From: Methanobacterium sp. | Lineage (GTDB): Archaea > Methanobacteriota > Methanobacteria > Methanobacteriales > Methanobacteriaceae | DNA length: 5,937 nt | Direction of reading: 5' to 3' | Assembly (NCBI GenBank): GCA_028700095.1 | Contig: JAQVTJ010000098.1 | Coordinates: 1-5,937, forward strand | In this document: piece by piece, positions 1 through 5,360 of the stretch | How positions within the stretch are numbered: the first letter of the stretch is position 1 | Layout: every line of letters begins with the position of its first letter | Notes under the pieces: generated by a model | The model's input: only the letters and a program-made list of their open reading frames with translations | The model's database searches: none | Told to the model about the DNA's origin: nothing | Program-made: the position numbers and the translations under genes

Positions 1-1166
1 TTAAAAAATATAAGCCCAAAAACTACTTCTAAAACAGTTTTAACCTCAAGGAAAGTTATTAAAGTAGTTATATATAATGGTAAAGGCACACTTAAAAGCT
101 GTGTTGACGGGGTTAAAAAATGTCTTTACATTTCAAACACTAAAAATTTTATGAATGGCTATTATTTTTCTTATTCAACAACTAAAACCATTAGTTATTC
201 CATTCTATCACATTACAATGTACTTGTAATGCCTGGAGGTTATAGTGGTAAGGATTATATAAAAACTGTAAACAGGGGTGCCATCCAAAAATTTGTTAAA
301 AATGGACATGGGTACCTTGGAATTTGTGCAGGTGCTTATGCAGGCTCTAGAAATGTTGATGGGATGTACAGAGGATGGGGTTTTGCACCTAATGTTTATT
401 CTAAACACCCATATTATGAAGGTGAATTAAAGGTTAAAATATTAGATCCTGGTATTAAATTATTTGGATCTAATAATACAGTTACAATGGCATATTATAA
501 TGGACCTGCAATGTATGTGAAAGGTGGTAAAGCTGTTACATTTGCTAATGCAGATAATAATATTGGCTACCAAAATTATGGTGCCATTGTAGGTGATTTT
601 TATTACAAAGGAAGAACAATCTTAAGTGGAATCCACCCGGAATTAGACCCGCAACATCCAAGTATATTAGCACGTCTTGTTGCATGGACAGCAAAGATAT
701 CTGTTAATAATATCTTAAAGTTACAATGTCATCACCCTATAATGGAGCAGTTGATATTTCACCTAAAAGTGTTATAAAAATTACATTCAACAAACCTATA
801 ATATTTGGAAACAAAAAGATCACACTTAAATCCAACACAGAATATATTGTACCACTTACTCTAAATATCAATAATAATGTTCTTATTTTAAATCATAACG
901 CACTTTCTAAAGGAGATAGATATATTATAACAATAGCTTCAGGAAGTGTTAAAGATTTATCAGGAAAAGTATGTTCATTATATACAACCAGTTTTACTAT
1001 TTCTTCTTTGACAATGGCACAAATGACTGATGGTATCTCCAGAGTTCAGAAATTCTATACTAAAAATCATAGGCTACCTGCTTATGTTATATTTGGAGAT
1101 AAAAAAATTTTAATAAAAAATTTCCAAGCTATAATAGAAGCATATAGATTGAAGATAAAATATTAA
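1..1166 (+). pseudogene. Surface protein: BPL_N-like amidotransferase fold + Big_5 Ig-like + pseudomurein-binding repeat; 5' end outside window, frameshifted
   Basis: The frame is open from base 1, so the start lies outside the window. Bases 1-714 (frame 1) encode a biotin-protein-ligase-N-like domain: IYNGKGT near the start, VMPGG, then a nucleophile elbow GICAGAYAG with Cys at 325-327, and GIHPEL with His 634-636 and Glu 640-642. Together these form the Cys-His-Glu set of class I glutamine amidotransferase folds. Frame 1 then runs into unrelated residues and stops at 777. Frame 3, from about 711, continues with LKVTMSSPYNGAVDISP and a full Big_5/SbsA-type Ig-like domain (about 720-1010), then a pseudomurein-binding repeat (about 1030-1150, FYTKNHRLPAYV) and a stop at 1164-1166. 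The join needs a one-base shift between about 709 and 723. The wall-binding C-terminus implies a surface protein anchored to pseudomurein. Substrate unknown. Domain calls are by eye and fairly strong; pseudogene status is inferred and could be sequencing error or programmed frameshifting. Confidence 0.8.
694..723 (+). other. Frameshift site between amidotransferase-fold and Ig-like domains, at a small inverted repeat
   Basis: Coding sense passes from frame 1 to frame 3 here, a -1 change. Frame 3 has a TAA at 708-710, so the switch must come after that and before the Big_5 domain starts. The stretch holds a perfect 7-bp inverted repeat, AAGATAT (694-700) and ATATCTT (710-716), with a 9-base loop, directly followed by TTAAAG, where an A-AAG slip would give the observed -1 shift. 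A single-base deletion promoted by the hairpin is the simplest reading. Confidence 0.6.
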
Positions 1167-1362
1167 ATAATATTTTCCTTCTTCAATTTAAAGGATATTT
1201 ACTGTCCTAACACCTTTAAAATAGAAATATTCCCCTAATATATTTATTAGAATATTTATACCAAAAAAAATTAAAAATATTATATTTAATAAAATAAGGG
1301 ATAATGAAATATCCAAATATAGTATGTTTTCTAATTATTATAATGGATATTCACTATTTTTT
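1167..1362. terminator. Convergent intergenic region with T-tract terminators for both strands
   Basis: This gap separates two converging genes. A8 at 1263-1270 reads as T8 on the minus strand, about 95 bases past the endoisopeptidase stop, and is its likely transcription terminator. On the plus strand, T8 at 1357-1364 overlaps the endoisopeptidase stop codon and could end plus-strand transcripts. A T-rich stretch just past the plus-strand stop (about 1172-1184) is a weaker candidate. Archaeal termination mainly needs oligo-T in the non-template strand. No clear hairpin and no further gene are seen. Confidence 0.5.
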
Positions 1363-2508
1363 TTAAAATGGTAATTCTCTGTATGTACCATAATAAGTTG
1401 CTGTATCGGTGTTCCAATTGTTAATAACTCCAAACTGGTTTCTGGAACTGGTTCCATCCGCTCTATACCATACACCCTCTACATATATTTGTGCAAGTAC
1501 ATGGCCATACCAGTGTCCGCTGGTAAACCTAGCATAAACCTTTTCATATCTAGCTGGAACACCTGCTGCTCTTTCTAATGCTATCAATAAATGGGATGTA
1601 TCAACACAATTACCATATCTAGAATTATATGTTCCTAGAGCACCGTATTTGGTGTTATAATAGAAAGAATAGTTTATATTATTTCTTACCCAATTGAATA
1701 TAGCTATTGCCTTAGCTTTTTGTGTTTTTAAACCTTTAGTTATAGATATTGCCTTAGATTTTAATATTGAATTGTCTGATTGGCAGTTTTTTGTAGGATT
1801 TAAATAAGGTTTAATATCAGAAGGAATGGTTGTGTTAGATGAACCTTCATATGTTATTATTCCAGGATAAGATGAAACATATTTAGGTAATCTTTTGTTT
1901 TTATCATAGAAGTCTGTTATTTTTGAAAATGTATAAATCAGTGCTTCATAACGAATCTTTCCAAGTGATGTGCTTGCAGTTGCAGGAACTCGTTGATATT
2001 TGTTAATAAAATTATTAACATTCGTTACTATGTTAATATATTCATTTTTTTGTATTTTACCAGAATTTATTGATTCTACACCAGTTATATCTGGTTTTGA
2101 AATTGATTTAAGGGTTATTGCAGTTTTTGATCCGCTGTTAATTTTTAAAATAGCTTCAGTTAATAAATTTAAAAACTGAGGCATTGTAACTTTAACACCT
2201 GAAATTGTGATGTAGTCTGGTAATTTATGGTTAGCTTCTACATAGGCCATTATATTTGATGCTGCACTATTAATATTTGCAATGGTAAATGTAGTTGATT
2301 TAGTTGAGAATGTATTCATTGTTTTATAATTAACACTAGCTGTATTTGTTGTGGGGTTTTGTAATATATCTTGATTTATATTTGGTTGGATTGTAGTTAT
2401 TGTTGCGGATATTACGCCTACATTTAAGGATATTGCAATTATAAACAGCAATGATAAAATAGATATTGGTTTTCTATTAATTATACCGCCTCCGGTCATG
2501 AAATCCAA
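1363..2508 (-). CDS. Secreted pseudomurein endoisopeptidase-like protein (PMBR + transglutaminase-fold cysteine peptidase)
   Basis: Residue numbers count from the TTG at 2508. Residues 10-36 form a signal peptide: NRK, a hydrophobic core, then ISA. A clear pseudomurein-binding repeat spans about 74-123 (YVEANHKLPDYITISGVKVT), and a second, more diverged region spans about 152-215 (NKYQRVPA, YDKNKRLPKYV). Residues 245-381 form a transglutaminase-like domain with a complete triad: Cys301 in YGNCVDTSH, His336 in WYGHVLAQ and Asp351 in WYRADGTS. The C-terminus FGVINNWNT...YRELPF resembles, from memory, the PeiW/PeiP phage enzymes (peptidase family C71), which cut the Ala-epsilon-Lys isopeptide link of pseudomurein. 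With a signal peptide and a chromosomal setting, wall remodelling or autolysis is more likely than phage lysis; this is inference. The gene is intact and monocistronic with its own TATA box. The start is uncertain: TTG 2508, ATG 2499, or a rare ATT at 2481. Confidence 0.9.
   Translation of the reverse strand: MDFMTGGGIINRKPISILSLLFIIAISLNVGVISATITTIQPNINQDILQNPTTNTASVNYKTMNTFSTKSTTFTIANINSAASNIMAYVEANHKLPDYITISGVKVTMPQFLNLLTEAILKINSGSKTAITLKSISKPDITGVESINSGKIQKNEYINIVTNVNNFINKYQRVPATASTSLGKIRYEALIYTFSKITDFYDKNKRLPKYVSSYPGIITYEGSSNTTIPSDIKPYLNPTKNCQSDNSILKSKAISITKGLKTQKAKAIAIFNWVRNNINYSFYYNTKYGALGTYNSRYGNCVDTSHLLIALERAAGVPARYEKVYARFTSGHWYGHVLAQIYVEGVWYRADGTSSRNQFGVINNWNTDTATYYGTYRELPF
2485..2493 (-). 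promoter_or_regulatory. Shine-Dalgarno inside the annotated 5' end of the endoisopeptidase gene; points to a non-ATG start
   Basis: Minus-strand GGAGGCGGT matches the archaeal consensus GGAGGTGAT at 7 of 9 positions. It lies downstream of both the TTG (2508-2506) and ATG (2499-2497) candidates, which lack a comparable site. Seven bases after GGAGG comes ATT (2481-2479), preceded by ATA (2484-2482). A protein starting at ATT would begin (M)NRKPISILS, an ideal signal-peptide N-terminus. No ATG, GTG or TTG exists at normal spacing. Confidence 0.55.
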
Positions 2509-2555
2509 AAAAATTTAATATTTTGGATTTAACTTATTTTATTAACTTTAAAATA

Positions 2556-2567
2556 ACATATAAAATT
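2556..2567 (-). promoter_or_regulatory. TATA box of the endoisopeptidase gene
   Basis: The minus strand reads TTTTATATG (2565-2557), close to the archaeal TATA consensus TTTATATA, with A/T-rich sequence upstream. Transcription would start about 26 bases on, near 2535, giving a leader of roughly 30-55 bases that contains the GGAGGCGGT site. Assigned by position and sequence only. Confidence 0.5.
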
Positions 2568-2670
2568 TGTGTTTTGAAATTCTAAAACAATGTTTAAACT
2601 AATTTTTAATTTAAGACAATGATAAACCGTTTCATTTTAACTAGAATGTATTATCAGAACATAATATACA

Positions 2671-2700
2671 AAAATTAACCTTGTTAATTTTATATTTTTT
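2671..2700 (+). repeat. 9-bp perfect inverted repeat followed by T6
   Basis: AAAATTAAC (2671-2679) and GTTAATTTT (2683-2691) are perfect inverted arms around a CTT loop, followed by T6 at 2695-2700. On the plus strand this has the form of a hairpin-plus-T terminator, but no plus-strand gene precedes it. It may instead be a regulator's operator about 105-135 bases upstream of the endoisopeptidase TATA box. Function unassigned. Confidence 0.45.
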
Positions 2701-2806
2701 AATGTAGAGTATAATTAATAATATTAGGATTATTATAATAAATTTACCTCTATTATTTATTTTAAAGTTAGTATAATAGGCAATTTAGTATTATGTGTAG
2801 AAAAAA

Positions 2807-2824
2807 GGAGATAATATTATGTAA
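2807..2824 (+). promoter_or_regulatory. Orphan ribosome binding site leading to ATG-TAA
   Basis: GGAGATAAT (2807-2815) is a good archaeal Shine-Dalgarno, preceded by A6. Eight bases after GGAG comes ATG (2819-2821), followed at once by TAA (2822-2824). No frame beyond continues as a credible protein. It is either a start-stop element or the relic of a gene whose body is gone. Confidence 0.35.
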
Positions 2825-2915
2825 TTATAATTGTATAAATTTTTTATAAAAAAGAGCTAATATTTTAATTAGATAGATCTGATCACTTAATTGGATTAAA
2901 TATGGTTTTTTATTT

Positions 2916-2923
2916 AAAAAAAA
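2916..2923 (-). terminator. T8 terminator of the small unknown gene
   Basis: A8 on the plus strand reads as T8 on the minus strand, 12 bases past the TAA of the small minus-strand gene. This is the usual archaeal oligo-T termination signal; no strong hairpin precedes it. Confidence 0.55.
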
Positions 2924-2934
2924 GATGTATATTA

Positions 2935-3246
2935 TTAGTCTATTGATGGTATTTTATCCATATCTGTTTGTGTGACTTCATCAAAATCTGCTGGTTGTAT
3001 TTTGTCCATGTACTTGTTTTGAAGATCGTCAATATTCATTTTTCCTTTTCGCATATCTACTGTTATTTCGTTGAGCATTCCCATTAACTCACCAAATTTT
3101 TCATCACATCGATGATCTAACAAATATTTTTGGCCTTCTACAGTTTTATCCAGTACACTTACTGCTTTTAATATTTCATGAATGTTAATTTCTCCACATT
3201 TACCTGCGCGTGCCCTTAATATAAGTTCATTATTTAAACCCTTCAA
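2935..3246 (-). CDS. Small cytosolic protein of unknown function, downstream of tfe
   Basis: I do not recognise this 103-residue protein. It has no signal peptide or membrane segment, is rich in charged residues and looks mostly alpha-helical (IHEILKAVSVLDKTVEGQKYLL, then FGELMGMLNEITVDMRKGK). It ends in an acidic, probably flexible tail, DFDEVTQTDMDKIPSID. Two cysteines (17 and 47) are too far apart for an obvious metal site. Balanced codon use, a good Shine-Dalgarno upstream and a terminator downstream support a real gene. It lies 128 bases after tfe on the same strand, with a T-tract and a TATA-like box between, so it is probably transcribed separately. The start is doubtful: TTG 3246 lacks a well-spaced Shine-Dalgarno, while an in-frame ATT at 3264 has one and would add six residues. 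Confidence 0.7.
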   Translation of the reverse strand: MKGLNNELILRARAGKCGEINIHEILKAVSVLDKTVEGQKYLLDHRCDEKFGELMGMLNEITVDMRKGKMNIDDLQNKYMDKIQPADFDEVTQTDMDKIPSID

Positions 3247-3268
3247 TTCATTTTTTAATAAAATTTAA

Positions 3269-3276
3269 ATCACTCC
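3269..3276 (-). promoter_or_regulatory. Shine-Dalgarno of the small unknown gene, spaced for an ATT codon
   Basis: Minus-strand GGAGTGAT is a strong archaeal Shine-Dalgarno. Eight bases after GGAG comes ATT (3264-3262), in frame with the gene and giving (M)LLKNELKG. The TTG at 3246 is 26 bases away. An ATG at 3251-3249 is out of frame and hits TGA after one codon. An in-frame TAA at 3267-3265 bars any earlier start. Confidence 0.5.
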
Positions 3277-3328
3277 TTTATACTTAAAATTCTATATTCG
3301 AGATTAATATGGGTTTATGCCCTAGAAT

Positions 3329-3336
3329 ATTTAAAT
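3329..3336 (-). promoter_or_regulatory. Possible TATA box of the small unknown gene
   Basis: The minus strand reads TTTAAATA between tfe and the small gene. A start about 26 bases on, near 3307, would leave about 30 bases before the Shine-Dalgarno. The region is AT-rich throughout, so chance matches are likely. Confidence 0.35.
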
Positions 3337-3360
3337 TATTTATTTCAAATATATTATATA

Positions 3361-3372
3361 AAAAAAATAAAA
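3361..3372 (-). terminator. T-tract terminator of tfe
   Basis: On the minus strand TTTTATTTTTTT begins two bases after the tfe TGA stop, a typical archaeal oligo-T terminator. It suggests tfe ends its own transcript here. Confidence 0.55.
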
Positions 3373-3374
3373 GA

Positions 3375-3869
3375 TCAGGCTTGATTATTTTTCTTCATGA
3401 TCTGTTTTAGTTCAGCTATTATGGTTTTATTATCCTGGAATTCAAGAGATTCACCACATTCGGGACAGGAAAAATTGTTTTCAGATGCTTCGTCAAATTT
3501 ATATCTGTGTCCATTTGATTTACAGGCAAAGAACATATTCTCTTCTTCGAATTCAAGAGTTTTCTCAATTTCTTCAGAAAATTTTTCATATTTCTTACTT
3601 ATTATTTCAGCAATTTTATCCTGGTCAAATTTCCAACTATATATGTACCAGTTAGTTTCGGGATCTCTACTTCTTTTATAGGATGCTATTCCTGCATCGT
3701 ATAGTTTATAAAGAACTTTTCTAACGATATTTAACCTTATTTCAGTTTCTTCGGCAATTTCTTCATCAAATGTTTTACCCTTCTGTATACATTCAATTAT
3801 AGAAACACTACTTTTTTCATCGTTTGTTATGTCCATTAATATTTCCTGAACTATTGGATCGTTTAACAT
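3375..3869 (-). CDS. tfe: Transcription factor E, alpha subunit (TFE)
   Basis: TFE is the archaeal homologue of TFIIE-alpha. It joins the RNA polymerase-TBP-TFB complex and helps open the promoter. The 164 residues fit the family's size. Residues 1-80 are the winged-helix domain (EIRLNIVRKVLYKLYDAG, then YKRSRD and the aromatic WYIYSW wing). Residues 81-110 are an acidic helical linker, and 112-147 the C-terminal zinc ribbon. The second knuckle is standard, Cys135 and Cys138 in CPECG. The first shows only Cys116, then SNG and His121 where many family members have a second Cys, so metal binding may be Cys3His or weakened. ATG 3869 is preceded by GGGGG six bases upstream and by a TATA-like box. 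The gene is intact. Identity is confident; the zinc-ligand point is inference. Confidence 0.95.
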   Translation of the reverse strand: MLNDPIVQEILMDITNDEKSSVSIIECIQKGKTFDEEIAEETEIRLNIVRKVLYKLYDAGIASYKRSRDPETNWYIYSWKFDQDKIAEIISKKYEKFSEEIEKTLEFEEENMFFACKSNGHRYKFDEASENNFSCPECGESLEFQDNKTIIAELKQIMKKNNQA

Positions 3870-3875
3870 AAATTT

Positions 3876-3880
3876 CCCCC
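3876..3880 (-). promoter_or_regulatory. G-rich ribosome binding site of tfe
   Basis: The minus strand reads GGGGGAAATTT directly before the tfe ATG, so G5 ends six bases from the start codon. It is not a textbook GGAGG, but it is the only G-rich stretch nearby and fixes ATG 3869 as the start. Confidence 0.5.
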
Positions 3881-3905
3881 TTTTATTATATTCAATCTTT
3901 TTCAG

Positions 3906-3931
3906 ACAGTTAAAAAATACTGTATATATTC
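3906..3931 (-). promoter_or_regulatory. tfe core promoter with overlapping inverted repeat
   Basis: The minus strand reads AATATATACA at about 3931-3922, a TATA-like box that would place the transcript start near 3900 and give a leader of about 30 bases. Perfect 5-base inverted arms ACAGT (3906-3910) and ACTGT (3919-3923) flank an 8-base A-rich spacer. They lie between the TATA box and the start site, where a bound repressor would block initiation. Confidence 0.4.
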
Positions 3932-4277
3932 AAAGTTTATTTTATAGAGTTTGAATCTAATTTTTAAGAAACATAAGGATAATAAATGAATGTGTGATAT
4001 TTATTTCTTTAGTACACTTTTTTTTAAATTAAATTGTTTCATATAGATTATTTAATACAAGTTTAGTTTCGTTATTTATCTATGTAAAACAAACAATATA
4101 TTATTTATCTTCTTTGAGATTATTGAAAACTAAAAAAAAAGTCTTCCTTTCTATTCTATTTAATATATGTTTTTATTACTTATATAGTTTACTGTTTATT
4201 TTTGGTATTAATTCCAATAAACTATCTTTCTGTTATATTTGGTTTTTATTTAATCTATATATTACGGTTTAAAATCG

Positions 4278-4297
4278 AATAATATAATTATATTATT
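4278..4297. repeat. 20-bp perfect AT-only palindrome
   Basis: The ten bases from 4278 are followed by their exact reverse complement, centred between 4287 and 4288, and every base is A or T. It lies about 100 bases upstream of the first TATA box of the plus-strand gene. In such AT-rich DNA a palindrome this long can arise by chance, so an operator role is only a possibility. Confidence 0.4.
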
Positions 4298-4375
4298 GTT
4301 ATTGGTAATTTATATATTTTTTTTAGCAATTAGATATATCAAAACAATATTTCCTTTATTAAAATAAATAAATAA

Positions 4376-4413
4376 TTTATATATAAACTATCCAATATTT
4401 AGATATTTATATA
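4376..4413 (+). promoter_or_regulatory. Tandem TATA boxes of the secreted-hydrolase gene
   Basis: TTTATATATAAA (4376-4387) and TTTATATA (4406-4413) both fit the archaeal TATA consensus. They predict starts near 4408 and 4436 and leaders of about 90 and 60 bases before GTG 4499. Which one is used cannot be told from sequence. Confidence 0.5.
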
Positions 4414-4485
4414 GGAAAATATTAAATTAAGTTATAAAAACATTAGATTAAATGGAGTTTTGGATATATTCTAAATAATCATAGA

Positions 4486-4491
4486 ATGAGG
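4486..4491 (+). promoter_or_regulatory. Ribosome binding site fixing a GTG start
   Basis: ATGAGG ends seven bases before GTG at 4499-4501. The GTG opens MKKNLLIILMVLIAI, a standard signal-peptide N-terminus, so this start is well supported. Confidence 0.6.
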
Positions 4492-4720
4492 AAAAATTGT
4501 GAAAAAAAATCTTTTAATTATTTTGATGGTTCTAATTGCAATTCCATTGGTTATACAAAGTTCTAATTTGGCTACAGCTACAGGAATAAGTTCTACCCAT
4601 AAATGTGTTTTATATGCCCCACCTAAAAATGTGATTATTAAACATGTAACTATTCCATTTAAGGGAGTTAAAGGATGTAATATACTGGTATCAAACACAA
4701 TTAAAAATAGGGGAACTAGT

Positions 4721-4723
4721 TAA
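4721..4723 (+). other. In-frame TAA interrupting the CARDB-like domain
   Basis: The reading frame is open on both sides of this stop, all the way from 4499 to 5335, with domain sense continuing directly: NRGTS, stop, YSNIRVNYYLKND. A single base substitution (for example from GAA, AAA or CAA) explains it. TAA has no known sense reading in methanogens. Confidence 0.75.
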
Positions 4724-5332
4724 TATAGTAATATTAGGGTTAATTATTATCTTAAAAATGATCGTAGCAAAAAAGTTTATTATATATGCTGCAATTATTT
4801 GCAGTATCTGGCTGCTGGCACTTCCCATGCCCAATTAGCTTCTCTGTGTATCTCTACGCAAATAAATGCCGGTAATTACCATATATTAATGACTATAAGT
4901 ACTGAAAATGGTGTTTCAAAGAAAGTTATTGGAAAATATAAATATAATAATAAGATCCAAATTGTAGGACCTGAATATTTTATACTTGACAATAGACTTG
5001 GTGGAAATGTTACACAAACCCCTCAAATAGATAAATGTATACCAAAAACTGATTTTGCCAAAACAATTTTCAACCTTGAAAAAAAAGGATCTGTAATATT
5101 AAAATTTGGAGATGGCCATGGTCCTAAACTTCTAATCTTAGCAGGTATACATGGAAATGAAACAGCAGCAAATATTGCAATAATGAAATATTTAGAATAT
5201 ATTAAGGATAAAAAAATCCATGGTACACTTTATATTATACCATTTGCAATTCCAGTAGATACTGCACTTAACACCAGATTTTACAATGGTGTTGATCCAA
5301 ATAGAATTGCCGATGTTAAAGGATCTCCTGCC

Positions 5333-5360
5333 TGAAAAATTGCCCACTTCGCCAAAAAAA
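5333..5360 (+). other. TGA stop followed by an A7 frameshift in the hydrolase domain
   Basis: After GSPA comes TGA, yet the same frame continues sensibly as KIAHFAKK up to A7 (5354-5360). Beyond it, sense is in the next frame, GIKYILDVHTGG. TGG to TGA (Trp to stop) plus one extra A, or two lost bases, explains both. The next frame ahead of A7 (LPEKLPTSPKK) fits the domain less well, so two separate lesions are preferred over a single shift near the TGA. Confidence 0.6.

Larger units (their letters stand above)
2509..2934. other. AT-rich intergenic region, no gene
   Basis: This 426-base gap lies between two minus-strand genes. Both strands were read and no coding stretch with sense was found. 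It contains the endoisopeptidase promoter (2556-2567), an 8-bp palindrome GTTTAAAC (2592-2599), a 9-bp inverted repeat (2671-2691), an orphan ribosome binding site running into ATG-TAA on the plus strand (2807-2824), a 14-bp T6-AT-A6 palindrome (2840-2853) and the T-tract terminator of the upstream gene (2916-2923). No tRNA or other structured RNA was recognised. Confidence 0.6.
3932..4498. other. Long AT-rich divergent intergenic region, no gene
   Basis: About 570 bases between the divergent tfe gene and the secreted-hydrolase locus. Both strands were read; no credible coding frame, tRNA or structured RNA was found. T8 (4018-4025) and A9 (4132-4140) tracts could end stray transcripts. A 20-bp perfect AT palindrome lies at 4278-4297, and strong TATA-like boxes for the plus-strand gene lie at 4376-4387 and 4406-4413. 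The length is unusual for a compact archaeal genome and may hold a decayed gene or an unrecognised small RNA. Confidence 0.55.

Noticed and set aside
208..408. 66-codon minus-strand open frame
   Set aside because: Lies opposite the well-supported amidotransferase-fold domain, has no ribosome binding site and gives no recognisable protein.
3397..3681. 94-codon plus-strand open frame
   Set aside because: Exactly antisense to tfe; Ser/Phe-rich composition is the mirror of Glu/Lys-rich tfe codons.
3932..4498. tRNA, structured RNA or CRISPR array in the long gap
   Set aside because: No cloverleaf or conserved T-loop sequence, no regularly spaced repeats, and GC is far too low for a methanogen tRNA.
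4471..4698. 75-codon minus-strand open frame
   Set aside because: Antisense to the signal peptide and start of the secreted-hydrolase locus; no Shine-Dalgarno or family features.
5333..5335. TGA read as selenocysteine
   Set aside because: The position is between GSPA and KIAHFAKK, not a redox site; no SECIS-like structure was evident, and a Trp-to-stop change plus the nearby frameshift explains it better. The other stop is TAA, so pyrrolysine (TAG) does not apply either.
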